Source: JAQWRV01 sp045564915 (GTDB taxonomy: Bacteria > Pseudomonadota > Alphaproteobacteria > Rhodospirillales > Rhodospirillaceae). Taken from it: DNA of 64,000 nucleotides. The stretch is from positions 372,001-436,000 of the forward strand of contig JBJLGL010000001.1 in the NCBI GenBank assembly GCA_045564915.1, written 5' to 3'. The notes under the pieces are model-generated. The model did no database searches. It had not been told where the DNA came from and saw nothing but the letters and a program-made list of their open reading frames with translations. This document shows positions 17,758 to 26,574 of this stretch, piece by piece (positions within the stretch are counted from its first letter, which is position 1; each line of letters starts with the position of its first letter). The position numbers and the translations under genes are program-made.

Positions 17758-18192
17758 ATGAGACAGCGTGGCGAACCTCGCTCCAGCTACAAACATTATC
17801 TCAAGATACCAACCCGGTGGAGAGATAATGATGTCTATCAGCATGTAAACAATGTGGTGCACTATGCATTTTTCGACACAGTCATTAATGAATATCTGAT
17901 TAAGGAAGGTGGCCTGGATTTCGAGCACGGAGATGTTGCTGGTCTAGCTATTGAAACGAAGTGCGTATTCCATAAACAAATTCAATTTCCCGAAGTGGTA
18001 GATGCTGGATTGCGCATTGGTAAACTTGGCAATTCATCCGTTCGATACGAAGTGGGATTGTTTATCGAAGGCGATGAAGCATGTGCAGCTAGCGGCTACT
18101 TTGTGCATGTCTTTGTAAAACGGCAGAGCAACAAACCAGTATCTATACCGCCGAAGTTGCGGGCCTGTATGGAGCAGTTGCTAATAGAGTGA
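17758..18192 (+). CDS. Hotdog-fold acyl-CoA thioesterase (4-hydroxybenzoyl-CoA thioesterase-like)
   Basis: A 144-residue hotdog thioesterase. The signature is PTRWRDNDVYQHVNNVVHYAFFDTVINEYL, in which the Asp and the HVNN segment are the active-site region of the 4HBT/YbgC class. It hydrolyses an acyl-CoA to free acid and CoA; the acyl group cannot be told from sequence. The ATG at 17758 gives the usual family length; an upstream TTG at 17698 would add 20 residues without homology. The ribosome site is weak. It lies 90 bases after the small helical protein and 15 bases before the lyase gene, with which it is probably co-transcribed. Confidence 0.85.
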   Translation: MRQRGEPRSSYKHYLKIPTRWRDNDVYQHVNNVVHYAFFDTVINEYLIKEGGLDFEHGDVAGLAIETKCVFHKQIQFPEVVDAGLRIGKLGNSSVRYEVGLFIEGDEACAASGYFVHVFVKRQSNKPVSIPPKLRACMEQLLIE

Positions 18193-18207
18193 TGTAGGAG
18201 AATATAT

Positions 18208-19080
18208 ATGAGCCTAAATCAACGCAAGAAACTGCGTGGTCTGATGGCTGCTGACGGGATGATAATTGCTCCTGGAGCCGGCACGCCCCTAGATTTACGC
18301 CTTATCGAACAAGCTGGGTTCGATGTGGGATACATGACTGGCTATGGCTGTGCCTGCATCCGTTACGGAGTGCCCGATGTAGGCCTAATCGGGTATGGAG
18401 AATTAGAAGAAACTGTGCGCGCCATGCGCCAGGTGACTGAGATCCCGCTTATCGTCGACTGCGATACAGGTTATGGCGATATTGCGAATGTGAAACGTAC
18501 TGTACAAGGAATGGAAGCGCTTGGAGTTTCCGGAGTGCAACTAGAAGATCAGGTGTGGCCAAAAAAATGTGGCCATATGGCCGGAAAATTCGTTGAGCCT
18601 CGTGACGTCGCCGTACGAAAGATCAAAGCAGCCGTGGCCTCGCGCACCGACCCAGACTTAGTGATCATTGCCCGCACCGATGCCCGTGGACCTGAAGGTA
18701 TGGATGAAGCGATGGAACGGGCAAGGAGGTTCATGGATGCAGGCGCAGATATGATTTTTTTTGACGGACCCAAGTCCATTGCTGAGTTAGAACAGATTTG
18801 CAATGCTGGTATCGGCCCACAGATGGCTAATATGAGTGAAACGGGTTTGACACCGATCCTTTCTGCCCAAGAGCTTGAAGACATTGGCTTCAAGTTGACT
18901 ATCTGGCCGTCAACCACTTCACGCATAGCGGTGCGACAAGTTTCAGAATTTCTTGCCCATCTAAGAAAGACTGGGGACTCCAGACAATGGTTAGACAAGA
19001 TGGCCTCTCTTGAAGAAACTAATACCAAGCTTGGCCTTAACGACGTCAAAGATTTCGAAGGCATTGTTGGAGATAACTAG
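18208..19080 (+). CDS. Isocitrate lyase / PEP mutase family lyase (methylisocitrate or dimethylmalate lyase-like)
   Basis: A 290-residue TIM-barrel lyase of the ICL/PEPM superfamily. It carries the metal-site segments VDCDTGYGD and GVQLEDQVWPKKCGHM, where KKCGH is the catalytic-cysteine signature of methylisocitrate, isocitrate and dimethylmalate lyases. IIARTDARG and MSETG also fit. Such enzymes cleave a 2-hydroxy di- or tricarboxylate to pyruvate or glyoxylate plus a second acid. TAGGAG precedes the ATG. The MmgE/PrpD gene upstream makes a methylcitrate-like route thinkable, but no methylcitrate synthase is present, so the substrate is open. Cytoplasmic. Confidence 0.87.
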   Translation: MSLNQRKKLRGLMAADGMIIAPGAGTPLDLRLIEQAGFDVGYMTGYGCACIRYGVPDVGLIGYGELEETVRAMRQVTEIPLIVDCDTGYGDIANVKRTVQGMEALGVSGVQLEDQVWPKKCGHMAGKFVEPRDVAVRKIKAAVASRTDPDLVIIARTDARGPEGMDEAMERARRFMDAGADMIFFDGPKSIAELEQICNAGIGPQMANMSETGLTPILSAQELEDIGFKLTIWPSTTSRIAVRQVSEFLAHLRKTGDSRQWLDKMASLEETNTKLGLNDVKDFEGIVGDN

Positions 19081-19394
19081 GAATGTCCGCAGAATAAATA
19101 ACTCAGGGCTTTAGTCTGGCCGTTTATTTAGGATATCGCATTCATGTATGATGCTATCTCCAGCGTAAACCTAATTCTAGTCTCTTGCTCCGATTATTAA
19201 CTGTTGGATAGCTAGAATTTGTTATGGAGCAACAGATATAGAGCTTGCCAAAGCAGCACGATAAGCCCTTCTTGGAGTGCCCCTATTAATAGTAACGCCC
19301 TTGCGCTAAAACGCGCCCCGGGCGAGAGTTGGCATCGGATGTTAACCTTATTCCATACGCAGTTATGATGACTAATGTTGCAGGAGCGGAAAAG
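19081..19394. other. Intergenic region, 314 bp
   Basis: No convincing gene. It separates the lyase from the first of two flavin monooxygenases and probably carries a promoter for the latter. A TTG-initiated extension of the downstream frame begins at 19329, but AGGAG ahead of 19395 favours the later start. Confidence 0.4.
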
Positions 19395-20564
19395 ATGATG
19401 ACCATTAACGAGTTGGTCACCAGGGCGAAGGCCATTGGACCAGGACTAGCATCGCGACGTGCTAAGACGTCCGAAATGCGCCGCCTGCCCGACGAGAGCA
19501 TTGCAGACATAGTAGGCGCGGGTTTGTTGAAAGGCTGTCAACCCAAACGTGGTGGTGGGTATGAAATGCCTTTTGGGGCCCAAACCTCAGCTGGCATAGA
19601 AATTGCAAAATACTGTGGTTCATCAGCCTGGATCGTTTCTGTTTGCGGCACTCACCATTGGATGCTTGGTAAGTTTGCCCCTGAGGCCCAGGATGATCTG
19701 TGGGGTAAAAACCCTGACGCTATTTCTGCATCAGCGTTTGCCTCCCAGTATCAGGAAACCAAGAAAGTTGAGGGCGGATTCAAGGTTTCAGGAAGATGGA
19801 TGTATTCTAGTGGCATCCATGCCTGTGATTGGTGCATCATCGTCGGTCGCATACCGAGAGAAAGCGGGCCGCCTGACGCATGGTTTATGCTAGTTCCAAA
19901 GGAAGATTACGAAACCCAGAATAATTGGCGCACAGTTGGTTTGCGCGGTACGGGATCGGAAGACCTAATTATAAAAGACGCTTTTATCCCAGAGCATCGG
20001 ACTATCCACCAAGTTAAAATCAATGCTCTTGAGACACCAGGAACAGCCGGCCTTCCAAATAGTGTTTATAGAATGCCCATGCAGGGTGTAATCAATTACT
20101 GTGTCTCTGCACCTACCCTAGGCTTGGCAAAAGGTGCCATGAATAGCTTTGCCTCCGACATGGCACCGCGCACTGATGTGTTTGCACAGAAGATTGCGAA
20201 TAATGCAACGCTACAGTTACGTACATCAGAGTCGTCGGTGGAGATTGATTGCGCGCAGCTCCTTTATGAGGCGGACATGGCCCGAATTCACGATTCCATT
20301 AATGGTGGTGCTCCCCTCCAGTTGAACGATCTCGCTCGAATCAAGCGCAACGCCTCCTACGTGGGTCAACTGTGCAAACGGGCGACTAACCGGCTTGCTG
20401 ATGCCATGGGTGCGAAAGGTCTGGATGAAAGTAATTTTGTTCACGCGGCCAAGTCGGATATCGGTGCAGCCTGCTCACACATATCCATGGTATGGGATAC
20501 GTGTGCCTTGCCTCATGGTATGGATAAACTTGGAGTGCTAACGGAGGCATTAATCGGACCATGA
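19395..20564 (+). CDS. Acyl-CoA-dehydrogenase-fold flavin monooxygenase (HsaA-like oxygenase component)
   Basis: A 389-residue protein with the acyl-CoA dehydrogenase fold, in the branch that uses reduced flavin and O2 for hydroxylation. The YCGSSAWIVSVCGTHHWMLGKF segment, FKVSGRWMYSSGIHACDW and the GLRGTGSEDLIIKDAFIPEH strand are characteristic. These enzymes need a separate flavin reductase, which I do not see in the window. The start at 19395 is fixed by AGGAG eight bases upstream; a second ATG follows at once. The next gene is a paralogue and a fragment of another lies beyond it, so this locus has grown by duplication. Substrate unknown. Confidence 0.85.
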   Translation: MMTINELVTRAKAIGPGLASRRAKTSEMRRLPDESIADIVGAGLLKGCQPKRGGGYEMPFGAQTSAGIEIAKYCGSSAWIVSVCGTHHWMLGKFAPEAQDDLWGKNPDAISASAFASQYQETKKVEGGFKVSGRWMYSSGIHACDWCIIVGRIPRESGPPDAWFMLVPKEDYETQNNWRTVGLRGTGSEDLIIKDAFIPEHRTIHQVKINALETPGTAGLPNSVYRMPMQGVINYCVSAPTLGLAKGAMNSFASDMAPRTDVFAQKIANNATLQLRTSESSVEIDCAQLLYEADMARIHDSINGGAPLQLNDLARIKRNASYVGQLCKRATNRLADAMGAKGLDESNFVHAAKSDIGAACSHISMVWDTCALPHGMDKLGVLTEALIGP

Positions 20565-20653
20565 CCAACGTTATTGGGCTTCTAGCCTACCAGGCAGTTA
20601 CACTGTGAGCTTTGCCTTTATAGCAAATCGGCCCATTTATGGAGATAACCACA

Positions 20654-21886
20654 ATGGCCCCTGACACCTCCGCTTTAGAACGCAAAGCGACCTTAGAAGA
20701 CCTTCTATGCCAGGTAGAAGCACTTGGTCCCGGATTGTTTGCCCGACGAGAACTGGCTGCCAAGAACCGCCAGGTCCCAGTAGAGAGCATGACTGAGATC
20801 GTAGAGTCTGGGGTATTGCGCGCCTGCATGCCGGCTAGGTTCGGCGGCCATGAACTACCTTTCGGAGCCCATACAGACGTGGCGATGGAGATAGCACGTT
20901 ATTGCGGCTCTACTGGATGGGTTGCAGGCATCATTGGTAGTCATAATTGGTGGCTTGGAAAATACGAACCCGAAGCCCAATTCGAAGTTTGGCAGGATAA
21001 CCCTGATGCGTTGGTTGGCGCCGCCTTCGCATCTCAAAAAGGTTCGGTAGGCATACCAAGGGAAGGCGGTATAACAGTCTCTGGCACTTGGATGTGGTGT
21101 TCGGGAATTGATCACTGTGACTGGGTCTCCCTTATGACGCCTATTTTCGATGACAATGAATCTCCCGAGATGGCAATGATTCTACTAAAGAAAGGTGAGT
21201 ATAGCATCGACGATGTATGGTTCTCTCCTGGCATGCGTGGCACAGGCAGCAACAACGTGATCATCGAAGACCAGTTTGTCCCATCACATCGAATTACCCG
21301 TATAGCTGAATTGAACTGCAAGGATTCTCCAGGTTTAGCCCTCAACCCCAGTAGTGTTTACAAATTGCCGATGCTTGACGTTTTTGGGTATTCAGTTGCT
21401 ATGCCGACGCTTGGCTGCGCCAAAAGTACACTGGACCACTTTGTCAATGGTATGCGAGAACGGGCTGCTCTAGACAATGCTCGGGTTGCAGAGTTTCAAA
21501 GTTTACAACTGCGCGCGGCTGAATCGTCAGCAGAGATTCATGCTGCCGAATCCGTTTACCGACGTGATCTGCAGGACATGTGGCAAGCGGCAGAAGATAA
21601 TCGGGACCTACACCAGGAAGAACTGCTTGCCATCAAACGCAACTGTGCTTTTGTTGCTACACTCGCTAAGCGTGCAGCCTCACGCGTAATAGAAGCCATG
21701 GGGGCAGGTGGTATGGCTGATAGCAACCCAGCACACACCGCATTCTCAGACACCTTAGCTGGTGCCTCTCATCGAGCTCTTCAATGGGATATTAATGGAA
21801 CTTTGTGGGGCAAACAATTGTTTGGGCTTATGGATAATAAGTCAGACCTTGACCGCCGCACTGAGGCAGCTAGAGATCGAAAGTAA
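20654..21886 (+). CDS. Acyl-CoA-dehydrogenase-fold flavin monooxygenase, second paralogue
   Basis: A 410-residue paralogue of the previous gene with YCGSTGWVAGIIGSHNWWLGKY, ITVSGTWMWCSGIDHCDW, GMRGTGSNNVIIEDQFVPSH and a C-terminal ASHRALQWDING region. The ATG at 20654 is used because GGAG at 20641-20644 is well spaced. An ATG at 20639 overlaps that ribosome site, the same arrangement as at methyltransferase paralogue 3. It carries a short charged C-terminal extension (DNKSDLDRRTEAARDRK) absent from the first paralogue, which may come from fusion to the degraded sequence that follows. It lies 89 bases after the first paralogue and is likely in the same operon. Confidence 0.85.
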   Translation: MAPDTSALERKATLEDLLCQVEALGPGLFARRELAAKNRQVPVESMTEIVESGVLRACMPARFGGHELPFGAHTDVAMEIARYCGSTGWVAGIIGSHNWWLGKYEPEAQFEVWQDNPDALVGAAFASQKGSVGIPREGGITVSGTWMWCSGIDHCDWVSLMTPIFDDNESPEMAMILLKKGEYSIDDVWFSPGMRGTGSNNVIIEDQFVPSHRITRIAELNCKDSPGLALNPSSVYKLPMLDVFGYSVAMPTLGCAKSTLDHFVNGMRERAALDNARVAEFQSLQLRAAESSAEIHAAESVYRRDLQDMWQAAEDNRDLHQEELLAIKRNCAFVATLAKRAASRVIEAMGAGGMADSNPAHTAFSDTLAGASHRALQWDINGTLWGKQLFGLMDNKSDLDRRTEAARDRK

Positions 21887-21896
21887 ACCAGACAAG

Positions 21897-22034
21897 CTCG
21901 TGCATCAATTCAATTTAGATGTATTAGCCGCAACGGGACACCAAGCGTTATCATGGGATCCTAATGCGATACCTTATGGCGAGCTTATGCTCGGGCTGGA
22001 TCCGAGCCAGCTTCCTGGCCAAAATAGGTGTTAA
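21897..22034 (+). pseudogene. C-terminal remnant of a third flavin monooxygenase paralogue
   Basis: Downstream of the second monooxygenase, a frame open to 22034 encodes LVHQFNLDVLAATGHQALSW followed by DPNAIPYGELMLGL. This lines up with the C-termini of the two intact paralogues (FVHAAKSDIGAACSH...WDTCALPHG, and AHTAFSDTLAGASHRALQWDING). No start codon or upstream domain belongs to it; upstream the frame lies out of phase inside the preceding gene. It is best explained as the 3' end of a deleted tandem copy. Confidence 0.65.
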
Positions 22035-22044
22035 AATACTAAGA

Positions 22045-22590
22045 CTAGGTCGGGCTCACGGCTTGGGCGTGTTTCAGTAGATCACTTAAGCCATCATCTC
22101 TAATACCCAATTCACCCAATGCAGAGACAACTTTAGCTAAATAATCAATACTGCTACCCTCAGTCCCCAAACCCTGCCGCAAATAGGTAATTTTCTCTTC
22201 CAAAGAACAGTATCCAGCAAAATGCTCGTGCCCGACATCAGCTACATAAACCCGAGCGGATACGGTCCTGCCATGGTCGAGCACTATTTCATGGTGCTCT
22301 GGCAAGTATACATCTGTGATTAGCTCGCGCTCGTCGAGGTACGCAATGACCTCATCCACATCTTCTTGTAAAACACGAAAAGCTCGACCCTTGCAACTTC
22401 CACCTGGAGTTAATCCACCGACCAAGCCTGGCAACTCAGGAGTGCCACGGTAGTGAATGGATTGGATACACATATCACGCCGCCACCCATGGAGTTCCGC
22501 TGGCGCCATTTCTACAAAATGAAAACCAGGTCGCCACATCAAGGAGCCGTAACCATAAATCCAGTAATCTAGCGCGTTAAAAGTTGCCAT
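22045..22590 (-). CDS. chaC: Gamma-glutamylcyclotransferase, ChaC family
   Basis: A 181-residue ChaC-type enzyme. It starts with YWIYGYGSLMWRPGF, the YGSL substrate-binding loop, and contains YLDERE with the catalytic Glu and GYCSLEEKITYLRQGLG. ChaC-type enzymes act on glutathione, giving 5-oxoproline and Cys-Gly. Length is typical. It lies on the minus strand after tyrC with 40 bases between them, so it may be the last gene of a hisC-tyrC-chaC transcript. The 5-oxoproline product is notable because the HyuA/HyuB pair in this window belongs to the oxoprolinase superfamily, but no direct link is shown. Confidence 0.87.
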   Translation of the reverse strand: MATFNALDYWIYGYGSLMWRPGFHFVEMAPAELHGWRRDMCIQSIHYRGTPELPGLVGGLTPGGSCKGRAFRVLQEDVDEVIAYLDERELITDVYLPEHHEIVLDHGRTVSARVYVADVGHEHFAGYCSLEEKITYLRQGLGTEGSSIDYLAKVVSALGELGIRDDGLSDLLKHAQAVSPT

Positions 22591-22630
22591 CCGCCTGTGT
22601 TAAGTCAGCATCCAAAAGTTGCAACTCACT

Positions 22631-23518
22631 TTATTCTGCCTGTTTAGCTTTAATTACGCCGCTTCGGATAGCCCGTGTCCTAGTGAATATATCTTCTAAT
22701 ACATCGCCCTCACCACGGCGGATCACTCGTTGCATTGCGGTCAGGTCTTCTGAGAAACGTTGCAGGATCTCGAGCGTCGCGTCGCGATTGTTGAGGAAGA
22801 TATCCCTCCACATTATAGGATCCGAAGCTGCAATTCGGGTAAAATCGCGGAAACCAGAGGCAGAGTATTTCATTACCTCTTGGCGAAGATCATCTTCCAA
22901 CTCTATCGCCGTGCCAACGATCGTATAAGCAATCAAATGTGGTAGGTGTGAAGTAATCGCCAATACACGGTCATGGCGATCGGGTGTCATAATGTCGACC
23001 ATGGCTCCCATAGCTCTCCATAGGGCAGTCACGCGCTCGACGGCTTCATCGTCGGTAGAGTCTGACGGTGTAAGGATCGTCCAGCGGCCTTCAAATAACT
23101 CAGGGAAGCCCGCCTCAGGTCCTGAATATTCGGTGCCAGCGATTGGGTGCCCGGGAACAAAATGGACGCTATTAGGTAAGTGTGGTGTAACAGCATTAAC
23201 TACGGCCGTTTTGACCGACCCCACATCTGTTACGATAGCGCCCCCTTTCAACGCCGGGGCGATGTTTTCAGCAATGGCGCCATAACTGCCGGTTGGCGTT
23301 GCAATAACGACAAGATCAGCGTCAGCTACCGCTTCACCGGCATCTTCCACAGCAGTTGAGACGATGCCAAGTTTGACTGCTTTGGATCGTGTGGACTCCG
23401 ATCGGGCACAAGCAACATACTCTTCGGCCAAGCCATCTTGGGCCATGCGGCGCGCCATACTCGAACCTATTAAACCGATACCGATAAATGCGACTTTCTT
23501 AAATAAGGGCTCAGCCAT
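22631..23518 (-). CDS. tyrC: Prephenate/arogenate dehydrogenase
   Basis: A 295-residue NAD(P)-dependent dehydrogenase of tyrosine biosynthesis. The N-terminal VAFIGIGLIGSSMARRMAQ is the dinucleotide-binding motif. VTDVGSVKTAVV and FVPGHPIAGTEYSGPEAG contain the catalytic His region, and AITSHLPHLIAYTIVG is the conserved helix. The ATG at 23518 has GGGAGG just upstream and overlaps the end of hisC by eight bases; a longer frame from 23551 lacks support. The hisC-tyrC coupling is usual in alphaproteobacteria, where the HisC-type aminotransferase can also serve phenylalanine and tyrosine synthesis. Confidence 0.92.
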   Translation of the reverse strand: MAEPLFKKVAFIGIGLIGSSMARRMAQDGLAEEYVACARSESTRSKAVKLGIVSTAVEDAGEAVADADLVVIATPTGSYGAIAENIAPALKGGAIVTDVGSVKTAVVNAVTPHLPNSVHFVPGHPIAGTEYSGPEAGFPELFEGRWTILTPSDSTDDEAVERVTALWRAMGAMVDIMTPDRHDRVLAITSHLPHLIAYTIVGTAIELEDDLRQEVMKYSASGFRDFTRIAASDPIMWRDIFLNNRDATLEILQRFSEDLTAMQRVIRRGEGDVLEDIFTRTRAIRSGVIKAKQAE

Positions 23519-24611
23519 CCTTCCCTCCCATAAAATCGGTAAGTGCCGCAAGTACAGTATTCATTTCTGCGTCGGTTCCAAGAGTTATGCGTAAGTGGTG
23601 CGGTAGACCATAGTCGGTAACACGACGCACTATAATACCTTGCCTCTGTAGGAATTTATTTGCATCCGCAGCTGTATATCCTGGTTTTTCTGGAAAACGA
23701 GGTAAAATAAAATTTGCTGACTCGCCTTTGACCTCAAGGCCAAGAGCGCGTAAACGATCTAGAGCTTTTCTCATCCACCTAATATTATGCGCAACTGCAG
23801 TCGAAGTATGATTCGTATCGCGTATCGCTGCTGCGGCAGCTGCCAGAGCTGGCATATTAACGTTAAAGGGACTGCGAATACGATTAAGCGTATCAATAAT
23901 AGACTTCGCTGCATAAGCCCAGCCCACACGTAAACTAGCAAGCCCATAAATTTTTGAGAAAGTACGAGTCATGATTGTATTGGGCAAACTGGCAGCCAGG
24001 GATAAACCGGGCTCATAGTCCTCATCGGTCATAAATTCTGCATACGCCCCATCAAGCACGAGAATAATGTCATCGCGCAAACCAGAGCGTAGTCGCTCTA
24101 CTTCTACCGACGGAATATACGTACCAGTGGGATTATTGGGATTGGCAATAAATACTGCGCGTGTTGCATCTGTGACATTTTCTAAGACAGAAATTATATC
24201 GACGGTTATGTTATTATCTGATGCTGCAACAGGTGTTGCTCCAACACTACGAGTGTAGAGTTCGTACATCAAGAATCCGTGTTCGGTATGGATAACTTCA
24301 TCACCTGGGCCAGCATAGGCCCGGCAAATCAAACCTAGAATTTCATCAGACCCTGCACCGCATATAATACGCTGAGCGTCCAACTCATGAACTTCAGCAA
24401 TAGCATTGCGGAGCTCTTGCGCACTGCCATCTGGGTAACGCGCTAACTGAGCTTTGGCCTCTTCATAGGCCTCTAAAGCCCTAGGGCTCGGCCCCAAGGC
24501 GCTTTCATTTGAAGATAATTTTATCACCCGGCCGTGCCCAGAAAGGCTCGACCTGCCGCCCTCATATAGAGGAATATCCATGAGTCCGGCCCGAGGCTGA
24601 GGGAGCGCCAT
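23511..24611 (-). CDS. hisC: Histidinol-phosphate / aromatic aminotransferase
   Basis: A 366-residue fold-type I PLP aminotransferase of the HisC family. Visible are KLSSNESALGPSPRALEA, ICGAGSDEILGLICRAY, FIANPNNPTGTY, and TRTFSKIYGLASLRVGWAYA with the PLP-binding Lys (FSKIYGLA). It converts imidazole acetol-phosphate to histidinol phosphate and, next to tyrC, may also transaminate prephenate or phenylpyruvate. The start at 24611 gives the normal family N-terminus. It is divergent from metX across a 138-base gap and overlaps tyrC by eight bases. Confidence 0.92.
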   Translation of the reverse strand: MALPQPRAGLMDIPLYEGGRSSLSGHGRVIKLSSNESALGPSPRALEAYEEAKAQLARYPDGSAQELRNAIAEVHELDAQRIICGAGSDEILGLICRAYAGPGDEVIHTEHGFLMYELYTRSVGATPVAASDNNITVDIISVLENVTDATRAVFIANPNNPTGTYIPSVEVERLRSGLRDDIILVLDGAYAEFMTDEDYEPGLSLAASLPNTIMTRTFSKIYGLASLRVGWAYAAKSIIDTLNRIRSPFNVNMPALAAAAAAIRDTNHTSTAVAHNIRWMRKALDRLRALGLEVKGESANFILPRFPEKPGYTAADANKFLQRQGIIVRRVTDYGLPHHLRITLGTDAEMNTVLAALTDFMGGKDG

Positions 24612-24749
24612 GGCAAATAAACTCGCTTATCCAGTGGCTGAATATGGCGCAGTCTTAGTTGCAAGACAGTCTTAAATCAAAGAAAACATTGACAGGGCAG
24701 CCCCTTAAGGATGTTTTGGAGACTTGTTTTTTAGCTTGGACAGCGATTT

Positions 24750-25937
24750 ATGACCGTTTCAGACAAAGTCCCAGCCACTTCTGGTGCGGATAGAAATGAG
24801 GCCCACAGAGTAACTCTGGAGGAACCGCTTCTTCTGCAATCGGGCGTTTCTTTGGCACCTGTTAGTATAGCTTACCAGACCTATGGGTCTCTAAATACTG
24901 ACAAATCTAACGCCATTTTGGTGTGCCATGCCTTGACTATGGACCAGTACGCGGCTGGCCCACATCCAACAAATGGAAAGCAAGGCTGGTGGAATGACAT
25001 TGTCGGGCCAGGCAAAGCAATCGACACAAATCAATTTTTTGTCGTTTGCTCAAATGTGCTCGGCGGCTGTATGGGCTCTACCGGACCAAAGGAATTGAAC
25101 CCGGAAACGGGCTCCTATTTTGGCCTGAGCTTTCCCGTAATCACTATCCGCGACATGGTGCAAGCGCAGGCCCGCCTCTTAGACCAATTGGGTATCGACA
25201 AATTATTTTGTGTCCTTGGGGGTTCTATGGGTGCCATGCAAGCTCTTGAATGGGCGCATCGCTTTCCAGAGCGTGTAATAGCAGCAGTACCCATAGCTGG
25301 CTCTTACCGTCACTCCGCACAGAACATCGCCTTTCACGAAGTGGGCCGGCAAGCCATCATGGCTGATCCTGACTGGCATCAGGGTAATTACCTTGCTGAA
25401 GGCTCCAACCCCCATCGTGGATTAGCCGTCGCTCGCATGGCAGCACATATTACGTATATGTCAGAACCGGTTCTACAAAGGAAATTTGGGCGGAGACTGC
25501 AGGATCGCGATGGTCTGACTTATGGTTTTGGCGCCGACTTCCAGGTTGAAAGTTACTTGCGACACCAAGGCTACACCTTTGTTGATCGATTTGATGCCAA
25601 CTCATACCTCTACATTACTCGGGCTATGGATTATTTTGATTTAGCTGAAGAGAATGGTGGCGCACTAGCCAATGCTTTTAAAGACTCTCCAGTTCGTTTC
25701 TGTTTGATTTCATTTACCTCAGACTGGCTTTTTCCAACAGCCGAAAGTCGAGAGATTGTGAATGCACTTAACACTAACGCGGCAAAAGTTAGTTTTGTCG
25801 AAATTGAGACAGATAAAGGGCACGATGCCTTTTTGCTGGATGAACCCGAATTTCGTAGGACACTTAAGGGGTTCATTGATGGTGCTGCACTTTCGATCGG
25901 GCTAGACTCACGCGGCGGAGAGCAATCAAATGGCTGA
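24750..25937 (+). CDS. metX: Homoserine O-acyltransferase, MetX type
   Basis: A 395-residue alpha/beta-hydrolase-fold acyltransferase that activates homoserine for methionine synthesis. The nucleophile motif LGGSMGAMQALEWAHRFPERV is clear, and the catalytic His lies in DKGHDAFLL near the C-terminus. CHALTMDQYAAG, GWWNDIVGPGKAIDT and VVCSNVLGGCMGSTGP fit the MetX family. Whether it uses acetyl- or succinyl-CoA cannot be decided by eye. It overlaps metW by eight bases; the metX-metW pair is standard in alphaproteobacteria. Confidence 0.92.
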   Translation: MTVSDKVPATSGADRNEAHRVTLEEPLLLQSGVSLAPVSIAYQTYGSLNTDKSNAILVCHALTMDQYAAGPHPTNGKQGWWNDIVGPGKAIDTNQFFVVCSNVLGGCMGSTGPKELNPETGSYFGLSFPVITIRDMVQAQARLLDQLGIDKLFCVLGGSMGAMQALEWAHRFPERVIAAVPIAGSYRHSAQNIAFHEVGRQAIMADPDWHQGNYLAEGSNPHRGLAVARMAAHITYMSEPVLQRKFGRRLQDRDGLTYGFGADFQVESYLRHQGYTFVDRFDANSYLYITRAMDYFDLAEENGGALANAFKDSPVRFCLISFTSDWLFPTAESREIVNALNTNAAKVSFVEIETDKGHDAFLLDEPEFRRTLKGFIDGAALSIGLDSRGGEQSNG

Positions 25938-26574
25938 GGAAAATACAAAGGTGAAAAACGACTCGGAATCTAAGATCCGTGTGGACCTACAGCTCGTTGC
26001 TGACCAGATCAAGCCGGATAGCCGAGTTCTTGATGTGGGCTGTGGCGACGGCATATTACTTGCCTACCTCAGGGATGTTAAACAAGTAGATGGGCGCGGC
26101 TTGGAGCTTTCTATGGCAAGTGTAGGAACCGCCGTACGGAATGGTCTTGCAGTTATTCAAGGTAACGTTGAAACGGACCTCAAGAACTACCCTGCCAATG
26201 CATTTGACTTTGTAATCCTCAGCCAGACCCTTCAGGCAACCCACAACCCTAAAGAAGTTCTGGAAGATCTACTACGCGTAGGCAGGCATGCGGTTGTATC
26301 CTTCCCAAACTTTGGCCATTGGAAAGTCCGGCTCGCTTTGCTTTTAAATGGGCGCATGCCTTCTACACCTACGTTGCCTGACCAATGGTATGACACCGAT
26401 AATATTCACCTTTGTACGATCAAAGATTTTGTTGCTCTGGTAAAATCACTAGGGATTGTCATCGAAAGGGGCTTTGCCCTAAGCGATCACGGGCAACCGC
26501 GCTTTTATCAAGCTACCGGGCGTTTAGCTAATCTTTTTAGCGAGCAGGCTTTGTTTGTCTTAGGCCGTGGGTAG
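25930..26574 (+). CDS. metW: Methionine biosynthesis protein MetW
   Basis: A 214-residue MetW with a methyltransferase-like fold: RVLDVGCGDGILLAYLRDVK (motif I), VDGRGLELSM, FDFVILSQTLQATHNPKEVL, and SFPNFGHWKVRLALLLNGRMP, which is diagnostic of the family. It supports MetX in alphaproteobacterial and other metX-metW systems. The start overlaps the end of metX, indicating coupling. Its last 38 bases overlap the 3' end of a convergent gene, an unusual but believable arrangement. Confidence 0.92.
   Translation: MAEENTKVKNDSESKIRVDLQLVADQIKPDSRVLDVGCGDGILLAYLRDVKQVDGRGLELSMASVGTAVRNGLAVIQGNVETDLKNYPANAFDFVILSQTLQATHNPKEVLEDLLRVGRHAVVSFPNFGHWKVRLALLLNGRMPSTPTLPDQWYDTDNIHLCTIKDFVALVKSLGIVIERGFALSDHGQPRFYQATGRLANLFSEQALFVLGRG

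Noticed and set aside
24612..24749. Possible SAM-II riboswitch ahead of metX
   Set aside because: SAM-II elements often precede metX in alphaproteobacteria, and TTGCAA and a TTTAAATC-like stretch appear here. The order and pairing of the conserved loops do not match on either strand. A covariance-model search (Infernal, SAM_alpha) would decide.
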